A DNA stretch of 64,000 nucleotides from Aradus depressus (Eukaryota > Arthropoda > Insecta > Hemiptera > Aradidae), in NCBI GenBank assembly GCA_963662175.1, contig OY759223.1, forward strand, positions 6,977,549 to 7,041,548. Reading direction: 5' to 3'. Positions 30,514-41,148 of this stretch are shown piece after piece. The notes below the pieces were generated by a model. That model saw only the letters and a program-made list of their open reading frames with translations, was not told the DNA's origin and ran no database searches. Position 1 is the stretch's first letter. Each line of letters starts with the position of its first letter. The position numbers and the translations under genes are program-made.

Positions 30514-30828
30514 GTTTAATGAGCTCAAAATCGCGGGTTCGAAACCCGGCAAAAGCCCATATTTCTTTTTATCTTAAAGATGAAAAAAAGCTTGAGCACG
30601 CTGTCCTTCGGATTGGATGTTTAGCGATGGTCTCAAGCCTGTATGATGTCAGGTACTCGTTAAAGACATCTTGCTCTAGGTTAATAAAAATTTAGGGTAG
30701 GCAAAATTTAGGACTCCCATAGTAGAGTCAGACGCATGTCCACCAGAGTGACGAAAGAGCGCTCTGGTAGTAGGCGATATGACCTCATAGTTGAAGCTCA
30801 GGCATGAGTCACAATAACTAACTATAAT
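30514..30828 (+). mobile_element. SINE-A copy lacking A box
   Basis: Starts inside the head at TGAGCTCAAAATCGCGGGTT with B box GGGTTCGAAACCC, and ends CACAATAACTAACTA. Confidence 0.88.
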
Positions 30829-30829
30829 G

Positions 30830-31380
30830 GAAGCTAAAGCTGAAGGTCTCTGTCTGTTTGCCCGAACATCAGATGAGAATGGCTGACCGTATATTCTCGA
30901 AGCGTATAGGATTCTGAGGTAAACATTTTACACACATTAAGTTTATTAATATATTATAAAACCAATTATTATTATTGATATAAAAACAGCTGTTAGGAGT
31001 GAAGTAACTTAAACAGAGAATAAATATACAAAGATGGACTAGTGGCATTTTGTTTTAAAACAATATGTGAACAACCAATGAATGAAGCATTTCAAGACGA
31101 TCAGCTGTCTTAAATAGTGAGAAACAGTCGTAAGTTGTGTAGTGGAAGTGGACAGTCTAGAGAGAGAAGTGTTTTTAGGGTTAAGGTGTAGTGAACCAGT
31201 CTGAGTGAGAGAAGATGTAGAGGAGACGTAGGAGGAAGTACGTAGAAGAGAAAAGGTATTTTTTATTTATATGTATATATGCCCAAAATATAAATTAATG
31301 ATAAATAATGGCCAATAATAAAACAGAAAAAAGACTGATATAGTTTTAAGTAATTAGTTTGTAAGATATCTTTTTGTAAA
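30830..31380. other. Unassigned sequence, purine-rich end
   Basis: 31100-31260 is purine-rich (AGGAAGTACGTAGAAGAGAA) and ends AAAAG/GTATTT. It could be a non-coding first exon, but nothing proves it. Confidence 0.3.
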
Positions 31381-31753
31381 TACAATTAATAATGAGGGCG
31401 CCGGTAGCTCAGTGGTATGCGTGCTTGACTTCTGAGCTCAAGGTCGTGGGTTCGTAGCCCGACCGAGGCCCTTAGTTTATTTTATCTGGGAGGTAAAATA
31501 AACTTAAGCACGCCGTCCTTCGGATGGGACGTTAAGCGATGGTCCCGAGCCTGTACGATGTCAGGTACTCGTTAAAGACCCCTATCCTAGATGAATAAAA
31601 ATTTAGGGTAGGCAAAATTTAGGACTCCCACAGTAGAGTCGGGCTCATGTCCACCAGAGTGACGAAAGAGCGCTCTGGTAGTAGGCGATATGACCTCGTT
31701 GTTAAAGCCCGGGCATGAGTCATAAAACCTAACCTAACCTACAATTAATAATG
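31381..31753 (+). mobile_element. SINE-A copy with 14-bp target duplication
   Basis: TACAATTAATAATG at 31381-31394 and 31740-31753 brackets body 31395-31739. The best-preserved family member here: A-box-like TAGCTCAGTGGTATGCG, B-box-like GGGTTCGTAGCCC, and tail CCTAACCTAACC. A useful reference copy. Confidence 0.96.
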
Positions 31754-31792
31754 TAGGTTTAGGTAAATAAACCCAATATTTGTTCTCTTATT

Positions 31793-32015
31793 ATATGCTA
31801 TTCATTTTCCCTGTGAACCCAGTAAGATAATTTATACCTTTGGATTGGTTTGAACATTTTTGAAAATTTAGGAAAAGAATATGGCATCTCATTATTATAT
31901 TTAGAAGAAATCCGAATGAAATAATTATTAATATTTTTTTAGGACCCTTTTCGGAAATTAATGTAGAAATCAAAATTTAGTAGAAGACCAGCTATAATTT
32001 CTACAGGAAATGTGG
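31793..32015 (-). repeat. Rep-E copy
   Basis: Inverted relative to 16969-17230; begins ATTCATTTTCCCTGTGAACC and ends TACAGGAAATGTGGTAAT. Confidence 0.75.
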
Positions 32016-32274
32016 TAATATTTATTATTTATTTAATTATTTTTAACTTTATTAATTTAATTATTATTTATTTATTTGAATTTTACATATTATTAATTAT
32101 CACAGGATATTTCAACGATTTTAGAATAGGAGTTATTTGTCACCCCCTTTTCAAATTTCAAGAAGACATCTGAATTGTTTTACAACCACAGTGTGTAACA
32201 TCATTACAACCACAGTGTGTAACATCATTACAAATGGCATCGGCTTGAGGATATCGTAAAGATGAGAGAATATG
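32016..32274. repeat. AT-rich stretch with 25-bp tandem duplication
   Basis: ACAACCACAGTGTGTAACAT occurs twice in tandem at about 32183-32230. Otherwise no feature. Confidence 0.7.
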
Positions 32275-32480
32275 AAGTCGTCGGTGAATCACCGGCAATG
32301 TACTTCCCCACAACGAATTAATCAATTATGTTTTCGCTCCCCCTCCAAGTTAGTGTTAATATTCAATAGTTGACTTATATAGGGGCTCCTAAATCATCAT
32401 ATATGATATGAACAACGCTCTGGTAGTAGGCGATATGATCTTGCAGTTAATGGCCGGTCATAATTACTAGCTAACTAGTA
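32275..32480. repeat. Rep-1 3' end (minus) abutting SINE-A tail (plus)
   Basis: GTCGGTGAATCACCGGCAAT opens the Rep-1 fragment (to about 32400). ACGCTCTGGTAGTAGGCGAT to AGCTAACTAG is a SINE-A tail. Confidence 0.65.
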
Positions 32481-33764
32481 AGGAGAGGCAACTGCTATTC
32501 GAACTTTAATTAATTGTCTTCACTGTAAACTGACTGACAGTCAGTTATTTCTCGTTAGTTTGTTATACGAAAACCTATTAAAACTTTCACAGACAGATTT
32601 CTGTATATCTTCCCACTTAACTAAATACAAGCTTCAGTTATATTAACTGTTTCAATTTCAAATTGAGAAAATTAACAACTTGAAACCTACAAAATGATTT
32701 ATTATGATTGCATTTTCAAATTTGCCTTTCGATTGTTCATCTTTTTTTCTCAAGTACTATTTACCTTTTTTTCGTATTGACGCAATAATAAAAAAAAAAA
32801 AATAATAATAATAATTACCAATAAACTGACACATTGACAGTAACAATATTAACTAGTGCTGGTAGACGATGCGACTGCAGAACCGGGTATTTGAATTGAG
32901 GAACAGCCCTAGTCAAAAGTAGCAAATTTTCAGGAAAAAGAAAAAAGTTTGTGCTTCTTTCAGGTTCAAGTAATTCAAATGATTTTTGCTGATGCTTAGT
33001 TGGGTATATTAGTAAACTAATGACATAAATTTTGCCAAACTCTACTATGCTAAAGGGGGGTAGCCAACCCCTGACAAGGGTTGTTTTTGTATGAAATAAA
33101 AATGGGCGCAAAAAGAAATAAAACTTGTTTATCCACTGTTTTAATAGAACAATATTAGTAACTTATATAAAGCTTGTCAAAAAATACTTACAAATAATAA
33201 GAAAAAATAGACAGTATATAAAATAAAAAGGATATTATTACACATTTATTTATAAATGCATCATTTCCATCAAAAAATGCCCTTGTCAGTTGACATGGGT
33301 TGTTTTTGCAGAACCTGTCAAATTTCTCTGATCAGTAACTCTAGACAGGGGCCGTTCTTATTCGCACTCTATTAACAGGGTTATTAGTACCATCTTCTAC
33401 TACAAGAATGCGTTGAAATCTCAAAAACGTAAAAAAATTGACAAGGGCTGTTTTTGTTATGAGCATGATGGCACCTCAATTTGAACTGAGTCTGGAACCC
33501 TCAGATTGAAAAGATCCCCCAACTACAGAGAATGAAAGTTCAGAGGAAGGGCTGATACTTACTGTGATTCGGGTGTAGCCTCAAATTTGGTACTAACTAA
33601 GAAAGCCAAAGAAGAAATATATAATATAGGTGGTCCATGTAGTACCAATTTCTTATATTTTTGTTAAAAAGTCATTAATGAAGCAATGTCGGTAGTCACA
33701 ATTCAACCAGATTCGATGATAGTCAACCCAAAAGTAAAGATAAAAAATATATTTTTTTGTACTC
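32481..33764. other. Unassigned region with coding-like ORF and recurrent 18-mer
   Basis: A 98-codon minus frame (33111-32815) has balanced composition (LVRGWLPPFSIVEFGKIYVI) but no family I know. TGACAAGGGTTGTTTTTGT-like sequence recurs near 33071, 33290 and 33438. 33600-33764 is Rep-F, which recurs at 36265-36425 (AATGTCGGTAG block). Confidence 0.4.
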
Positions 33765-34890
33765 GGTGAAAAACTTGGGCCAGTGTTTTCAACAGAATTT
33801 CAGGTTTTCCAACCTTCTGAAACGAAAAATCAAAAAAAATTGATGCGTGCTTTCCTTTGATTTGCGTTTTCTATAATTCCGCGCATATTCACGATTCATA
33901 TGAGACGACATCTTTAATTTGTTTGCAATTTTCTATTTTTACATATATTTCGGCGAATATTTTTATTGTTTCACTTTGAGTCTTAGTAGTGCTCCTCAAG
34001 CTCTTTACAATGACACCCGAATCAACGTCCTATCTAAACGCGTTATCACGCTACACTAATTTCTAATTTTACACAACGCTAATTCGTAACAATCTTCCGC
34101 CGGCGCCCACACAACCCCGATAACGTCACAGGCACAACAAACACGTGCACACATGCTCTATCCATTGTGACCTCAACCGTTGTTACCGCATTATTAGTCT
34201 CATAGTTATTATCGATTGAAGTCTGACGGTATTTTGTAACACAAGAAAGTTTGACCGGCTATCACTGTGCTTAACGAGCGAATAGACGTTTTCACGTCAA
34301 AAAAATTCTGTCTGTATGTTTTTGTGTCTGTGAACACGATAACTCCCGATAGAATGAATGTATCGAGGCAACTAGTGAAAGGACGACATCCATCGATTTT
34401 CAGCGAAATCTGACAAATGGAAGAGGGGGATTAGGTGGGAGGCTTAACACAGAAATAACTGCCGTTGTAATGAATGTATTGACATAAAATTTCTTAGGTA
34501 AATTCAGAGCTCTCGAAGGACAACAACTATTAGTTGACAGCGGAATCAGCTGAAGGGAAGGGGGGATCGAAGGGGGCTCAACTCAAAAATCACAATAACT
34601 GCCGACGTAATGAATATATCGACATGAAATTTTATATCTAAATTCAATATTCCATAAGAATGGTATCTATCAATTTTCCGCGAAATCAGTCAAAGGGGAA
34701 GGGGGGGGGGGGGGGGGGAAGAGAGGAGTTCTCGATTCAAATACGTAATGAATTTATCGTCAGAAAATTTAGTAAGAGGATTCAGAAGTCACAATGTAAA
34801 TCAAATATTGAGTCTTATCCCAAACAATCGATTGGCTTTGGAGCGAGAACTAAACGAAATTTTTTTTTAATATAATTTTTTTTTCTTCAA
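33765..34890 (+). repeat. Rep-1 copy split by a 460-bp insert
   Basis: The 5' end (to about 33841) and main body (34302-34890) are separated by an insert. It includes a G-run at about 34706-34720 and the usual GATTGGCTTTGGAG terminal block. Confidence 0.7.
33842..34301. mobile_element. Candidate solo LTR inserted in Rep-1
   Basis: The insert begins TGATGCGTGC and ends ACGTCA. It lies between similar A-rich flanks, and is richer in CpG than its surroundings. TG...CA termini suggest a solo LTR, but I cannot match it to an internal region. Confidence 0.35.
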
Positions 34891-35371
34891 TAGTAATACA
34901 CATTATTCTTAAACTTTGAACAAAATCTCAGTTAAATAGTTTTCCTAGTTTCCAGGATACCCTTAGAGTTGTAGGGCTTATAAGGATTTTGAGGGGTGAG
35001 TTAGGGTGACAAGTCTTCTACACCAATTATTCCAACCACAACCTCCTAGATATAATTTTGACTGAAAGTGTTACGAAACACAAGCCCACCACAGGAGAGA
35101 CGGCTGAATAGCCACTAATTAATTTGGACTTTAAAGTGGAAAGTGGACTTTAAAGTCCGAAATTCTGCCACAAACAGAAGCCCTATATAAGACTTTGGAC
35201 CGTATTAAACAAAACTTTATATTGCTGCTACCATGGTGGGGTGCAATAAGTCACTTTGCCCAGGGATCCGGCTTAAATTTTTAAATTAATAAAATTAATA
35301 TTTTATTATTAAGTTGCTTAATCGGACTCCACTTTTTTCGGTCAGATATTTACTAATATATAATAAACGAG
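34891..35371. other. Unassigned sequence
   Basis: No gene. A GGACTTTAAAGT repeat near 35130-35160 only. Confidence 0.4.
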
Positions 35372-36059
35372 TTAAGTGCCCCCGAGACGATCAATAAAGT
35401 TGACAATTGCAACTGTCAATGATATTACTGATGGGACTAATTGATCGTCTAGGAGGCAATTGACGCGATTGTCAATTGAATGACGGCGATTGATAGAAAT
35501 TTTCATTGCAGGTCATTGATAAGAGCAATTAATGGCAGCGATTGATAGTGTAACTAGCAAATTGACAATCGTTCCGTCAGTAGTTCGCCAGACAGCAAAG
35601 ATGAGTGTTGTTTTTGATGAGGTGCTTTCGTTCGAGAAAAGAGACTTTGTTTTGCTGTTAATATCTGAGACAATTTTTGTAATCCTCGGGTTCAGTATCT
35701 CGAAGGATACGTAATAAATTTTCGTGGGTAAAACGGCTTCTCAGTTTATACCATTCTTTGGACCAACGTCTCTTTCTCTTCTCTTTCTTCCGAGTGCAGA
35801 GGGCTAGAGTTTATAATGCTAGAGAGGGCAAGAAACCCCATGACTGTGTTCGAGACCATTTAAAAAAAAAAAAAAAAAATGTAATTTTAATAATCAACAA
35901 ATTAAAATATCCGAGAGAACACTACGTCAAAACAGAACAATTGAAGGTGAACACAGAAACTAGAATTGATGTGATGATTGAAGCTCGATCAATCGCACCT
36001 TCAATTGAAACTGTTAATTGCAATAGTCAATTCCAATTGATCGTCTCTGGGGCACTTTA
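35372..36059. mobile_element. Harbinger-type MITE with TTA target duplication
   Basis: Element 35375-36056 begins AGTGCCCCCGAGACGATCAA and ends TTGATCGTCTCTGGGGCACT, with TTA on both sides (35372-35374 and 36057-36059). Both subterminal regions are packed with CAATTGA/GATTGATAG-like words. The short frames inside do not look like transposase. TTA duplication fits PIF/Harbinger, but the TIR differs from the 19-kb element. Confidence 0.8.
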
Positions 36060-36440
36060 AAATTCGCCGAAAAAAATATAAATGTAGGTGACAGTCGATC
36101 CGCATATTTGTTTTCATGTCACATATTTATATTTCGCACATTCGATTTTGAACTCAATCGGATTAGCAAATTTTGCACATCATTTGAAGATGAAACAGAC
36201 ACCATGATAGTAGCCTATATATAGATCATAAATAAAAATGAAAAATATATTTTGGTTGATCTTAACTAGGATAGTCGAAGAGGAAACATAGAGGTCTTTG
36301 TAGCACAGATTCTTTATATTTTCTGAAAAAGACACATTAATGCAGCAATGTCGGTAGGAAAATTTCAACCAGATGCAAAGATAGTCAAACAATTGTAAGG
36401 ATAAGAAATATATTCTGGTTGGTCCTGAATACGATAGCCA
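36060..36440. repeat. Rep-F region
   Basis: 36265-36425 matches 33600-33764. TATATTTTGGTTGATCTTAA and TATATTCTGGTTGGTCCTGA show an internal duplication. No gene. Confidence 0.5.
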
Positions 36441-37240
36441 AAGAAGGGGCCCTTTTCAAAAATCCCAATAACTGCCGATGTAATGAATGTATCAACATCA
36501 AATTTCGTATTTAAAATTAAAATCCACTGAGGACATAACCAGTCAAATTTCAGCGATATCGGTTGAGGGGAGGGGGGAGTTCCAGGGAGGGAGCGATGTT
36601 CATTTATACTTAGGGCCCCCACAACCCCCCCTCCCGTTCATAATTTATGGACGCCACATAGCCTTTTTTTCAAGTTGGCTTTTAAGAATATTAAATGTGA
36701 ACTTTCATGATAATCCGTCCATCCATTAATGCGCTAGAGCAAATTTTATGCTTAGGCCCCCCCCCCCTATAACCCCCCTCCCTTTCAAAATTTTGGGACG
36801 CCACATAGCCTATCATTCAATCGGGGTCTAAAGGATGCTACATGTGGAGTATCATGCAGATCCGTCCAGCGGTTTGGGCGTATTGCTGGAGCAAACCCAC
36901 AAACCGACCCCGCTTCAGCTTTATTGTTACAGAAGATCATGAAGGTGGGTGGAAGAGCACGAAAAGTTAAGAGATTGCTCAATTAAAAATCCCAATAACT
37001 GCCGAAGTAATGAATGTATCAACATCAAATTTCGTATTTAAAATTAACATCCACTGCGGACATGACCAGTCAAATTTCAGCGATATCGGTTCAGGGGAGG
37101 GGGGGAGTTCCGGGGTGGGAGGCCCTTTTCAAAAATCCCAATAACTGCCGATGTAATGAATGTATCAACATCAAATTTCGTATTTAAAATTAAAATCCAC
37201 TGAGGACATAACCAGTCAAATTTCAGCGTGACATTATGAC
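36441..37240 (+). repeat. Rep-1 internal blocks alternating with Rep-D tandem units
   Basis: Rep-1 blocks (TGCCGATGTAATGAATGTAT) lie at about 36470, 36998 and 37145. Between the first two, 36595-36960 holds two roughly 150-bp Rep-D units sharing GACGCCACATAGCCT. The three Rep-1 blocks are nearly identical, suggesting local duplication. Confidence 0.7.
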
Positions 37241-37242
37241 AA

Positions 37243-37385
37243 CCTAGCAATTTTAAATGTCACTTTATGACGATGGCGTAAGTCGAAACTGGTACACTAA
37301 ATGTACCTATATATATTTTTGTGAATTTAGACAATATAAATGTTAAAAATGTTTTTTACGTTTCTTTGTAACTTTATTACCGGAA
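37243..37385 (+). ncRNA. Decayed hammerhead-bearing relic
   Basis: TGACGATGGCGTAAGTCGAA then ACTGGTACAC retains stems II and III and GAAA. The first core C is A, so it should be inactive. Common 3' flank TTAGACAATATAAATGTTAA follows. Confidence 0.5.
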
Positions 37386-37389
37386 ATAA

Positions 37390-38180
37390 TACATATTTTA
37401 GTGTTGCTTGAGATAAGGTCTCTGGCTAGAGTCCTGAATGTAATTGTTTAATTTTATACAATTTAACAATTCCCTTGTAATTAAAATCATAATCAGACTT
37501 TTTTTGGGGGGCATAAGACCCCTGTGGGGCTTCACACCCCCCGTCTGCCGCATAGCAGGGAAAAAGGTCTTTATTATGTTGGTACGGCCGGTTGTAGGAC
37601 CCCGCCATTTGCCGGAGCGATCGGTTGGGTCCTCCAACCTACCTTATTGGCGTTTGCCAAGAGACCTCGGGACCAGGGCATCTATGTTTTTATGACCGGG
37701 GATGGTCGCAGTGTTGATGAACGGTGCCCCCTTGCGATAATGTTGCACCCTCTCTCACATTGTGTTGGAGTCTGGAGCCCCCCCCCTCCCCTAGTTATTT
37801 ATTTAACCTGGGTCTACCAGAACAGTCCGTATGCAGAGGGAGTTTGGCTACTCCCTTGGGAAATATGGACCTTGTGTCGGCTGGCAGGCATATGTCTTCA
37901 GTCTACTGTGGTCTCTCCATACATTTATATTCCTACTAAAATATGAATACACACATATAGGTATGTGACGCAAAACAACTTTAAACAGGTTGATCAAAGT
38001 TTAAAGGATAGCAAAAAAAAAAAAAAAAAGTAAATAAATCGAACGAAAATTGGAGAACTTCAGAAATGTTGCATTTTGACTACACACTTTGAAATTTTCG
38101 CGGACGGGAAGCTTTGAACACTATGTAAACATCAGAGTTAGGCAAGCTTTGGATAATTTCATTAATCGATTATAATTTCA
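37390..38180. other. GC-rich unassigned region
   Basis: 37510-37900 is distinctly GC-rich for this window, with poly-C runs and a 140-codon frame (37524-37946) lacking a recognisable domain. It lies just 5' of LINE RNase H sequence on the same strand and could be that element's leader after deletion of the middle. Confidence 0.4.
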
Positions 38181-38189
38181 CCAAGAATG

Positions 38190-38900
38190 TGAAAAGTAAA
38201 TCTTAGGTGTGTATACCACTCTGTTCCAAGCTGAAGTATATGCCATCCTCGGGTGTGCCTGGCTCATCAAGAGACGGAACATCAGGGGAGGGCGAATATT
38301 AATTTTGTTTGACAGCCAAGCAACGGTGCAAGCTGTCATCATAGATTCCAAAATTGTCCTGGAATACCTTCAAGCACTGGAGTCTCTGAAGGACCAAAAT
38401 AGAGGGGTTTGAGGACAACAAAAGGGCTGAACAGCCAGATCAGGAGCTGACAGAGGACCTATAGGACCGGAACCCTTCTGCATGATCTTTAAGAGCACTG
38501 CAAGGGCAGCAATAAATGGTTGGCTGATCAGGGAACACATCCAGTTCTGGAGAGGGGTCCCAAAGCTAAGACATTCAAAACTATTTGTCGCGGAACCCTC
38601 AGAGAAAAGGAGCCAAGGGCAACTATGACAGGGCTGATTACAGGACACTGTCATATGAATCCCTCTGTGCAGGAAGTGTGACGATAAAATGAGACTCCGG
38701 TTCATATTCTAAGCCAGTGTAAGGTACTAGACACCAGGAGATTTTACTGCTTCGGGTCTGCCATAATGGAACCGAAGCAGATAATGGAGGGAACCTGCAG
38801 CAGAATCCTGAACTTCGTTAAAGACACAGGGCTGCTGTGGGGACCAACACACAGGGCACACAATAGGCCTACTCTGACCTCGGAGATAATAAGTCCTCGG
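38190..38900 (+). pseudogene. LINE RNase H and C-terminal relic
   Basis: FQAEVYAILGCAWLIKRRNI and ILFDSQATVQAV form an RNase H domain with its Glu and Asp. It is followed by a segment readable with frameshifts (AINGWLIREHIQFWRGVP, LITGHCH-like, then MEGTCSRILNFVKDTG). This order is that of RNase H-bearing LINEs in insects. Several stops and shifts, with no RT visible upstream. Confidence 0.75.
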
Positions 38901-39009
38901 AAAATATAATAAAATAACAAATGGGAGAAATTATGTAATAATATATTCTATAGGTACTATTTGTAATTTTATATCTTACTAGCAGGTTACGTAGTGATGT
39001 CTGGGAGTA

Positions 39010-39125
39010 ACTTTGTACTCTATTATAGAGTCTCTATATGTATATATTTTTGTATATTTGGACAATATAAATGTTATACAAGTTATTTGTTTTTATTTAT
39101 TTGTAACTTTATTTATTTTCAGTTG
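39010..39125 (+). repeat. 3' flank of the hammerhead-bearing family, ribozyme lost
   Basis: GTATATATTTTTGTATATTT then GGACAATATAAATGTTATAC and ATTTATTTGTAACTTTATTT match the flanks at 37.3 and 46.1 kb. Confidence 0.55.
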
Positions 39126-39256
39126 TTCTAAACATTCAAGTAACCTGCATTTTGAGTAAAAATTGTGTTATTTGTTGCTTTCTGTTGATTCAAAAGTGTG
39201 CCTATTGTCGATAAATTAGGTCGCAAAAGTCAACCGGTTATATTATAGGTGTCTTC

Positions 39257-40021
39257 TTAACCCTTTAGTATACTCGCCGCGGCACTCCGTGCCGCAAATT
39301 TACTAAATTTTTATTTTCACCGTCCCTATGTTTAATAACAAGCTAATGCCCACTTCTATTCTTCAATGAAATGTTTATGAATGAACACAACAAGTAGCGC
39401 ATTGATCTGATATTTTATCAGTTGATAACAAAGGTGGAAGGGACAACAATTGCGGCACTGTATACCGGCCTGTGTTAAAATGTAAGTTTTTTTATATTTT
39501 ATTTTGTATTTCTTTTCTTTATAACTAAGAATATTTTTATGTTACAGTTAATTTTTTTTCATGAACTACTAATTTATAATTAAATAATAATAATTAGCTG
39601 TTAATTAATTTATGTTAATTAATTTATGTTAATTAATTTAAAAAAACTAAAACAATAATTAATTATTAATTTTTTAGTTTTTTCCTTGTACCTGCGACTA
39701 ATTTATAATAAAAATAAACTTCAACTTTCAATTCCATTCAATTTTGTTTTTCAATATAAAGATGTTTTTCTTTACTTCAATATATGTAATTCTTAAACAT
39801 TGTTTAAAAGGTTCAATTTTTGTTACGTTTTTTTAAACAATTTTCTATTTTTTTTTTTTAAATAAAGGTCTTAAAAACATTGTTATGCATTCAGTATGCC
39901 TAATAATAACTTTTTGGAGTTTTATGGGGTGCAAAACTGCTGAAAAACTCAATAGTTAAGCATGCGGTACCGCGCGAGTGTACTCATGTAACAAGGAAAG
40001 GCGAGTATACTGGAGGGTTAA
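39257..40021. mobile_element. piggyBac-type MITE with TTAA target site
   Basis: TTAA at 39257-39260 and 40018-40021. TIR CCCTTTAGTATACTCGCC on the left against CCCTCCAGTATACTCGCC on the right. Subterminal palindrome GCGGCACTCCGTGCCGC at 39279-39295. The interior is AT-rich and non-coding. It landed at a TTAA inside a minus Rep-1 copy (GGTGTCTTC / TGGGGTTCTGG). Confidence 0.88.
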
Positions 40022-40218
40022 TGGGGTTCTGGATCCGCATATAAAATGTATGGATACATCTATCGGCAATTATCTTGTTCACAGACACACACTCACAGGG
40101 TAGTTTTTATATTTGGTATCAGGGGGTTGGAAAATATTCCGGTGAAAACTCACCATTGAATTTCTGACCTATTACACAACTTCTCCTGTACTTCGTACAG
40201 CTGAGAAAGTAAACATTC
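40022..40218 (-). repeat. Rep-1 5' part
   Basis: GGTTCTGGATCCGCATATAA to ATTACACAACTTCTCC and TACTTCGTACAGCTGAG. Continuous with the sequence left of the piggyBac-type insertion. 40219-40540 shows no feature. Confidence 0.65.
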
Positions 40219-40544
40219 GAAATAATTTCGTAAACTAATTGCAGACACTCTCATAACATATTTAATTCACTTTCAACTGCAGATAATGTTACACTTAATA
40301 ATATTGTTTTAGAGTTCTTATCACAGTTTAAAGTACTATAAGATAAAAAGATATATAACAAAATTTATTGAGTAACTTCCAAATGTCAACTATTTATTTA
40401 CACACTATTTTGTTCGCATTGTTACAGAATAGATAACAACCTGCAACTCTACTATTTCCTTATCTATTTCAAATTTACATTCAACTGAGCCAAATTGGGT
40501 TGTGTTGATTATTTCGTATAATATTTCTGCTAATTAAAAAAAAA

Positions 40545-40910
40545 AAAAAAAAAGCTTAATTTAATTGAATTTAATCCATACATCGATTTTTAATTGATTT
40601 GCGAATGCACATAGCCTATTTTTTTAATTTTGCTTTTAAAACTACTACATGTAAAATTTCATGACACTCCTATAATCCGTTAATGAGGTTGAACTATTTT
40701 TATGCTCAACCTCCACTCACAGTCCCCCTCCCGATAAGATTTTTGAGACGTCACAGTTCAGTCCAGAATTATTTATTCATTTAATTGAATTTAATCTATA
40801 CATAGATTTTTAATTGATATGCGAATGCACATAGGTCATATAGCCTATTTTTTTTTATTTTGCTTTTAAAACTTCTAGGTACATGTTTAATTTCATTACA
40901 CTCCAATACA
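40545..40910. repeat. Rep-D tandem units
   Basis: GCGAATGCACATAG and TTTTGCTTTTAAAACT occur twice, about 235 bp apart. Related to 36595-36960. Confidence 0.65.
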
Positions 40911-40911
40911 A

Positions 40912-41148
40912 TTTACGTTGATACGCTTCGATTGGCACCAAAACGGAGTCGATATCATTTTTCATTTGCCAGATATCGTGCAGGAATAATTGACCATGCA
41001 CGTACATACGTACACACACACACACACACATACACACACACACATATACTTCTTTCCAAAAATACTGTAATGACCTTGAAACATAAAAATATGATGACAA
41101 TTTTGATTTCGATTTTCGGACCCATTACAATAACTTCCCTCCTGGGAG
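40912..41148 (-). repeat. Rep-C with AC microsatellite
   Basis: Inverted copy of 15546-15765. (AC)n at about 41013-41044. Shared GATATCGTGCAGGAATAATT-like block. Confidence 0.8.

Noticed and set aside
31395..31470. Functional tRNA gene
   Set aside because: A and B boxes are present, but there is no closing acceptor stem, and the same head heads more than ten dispersed copies; it is a SINE.
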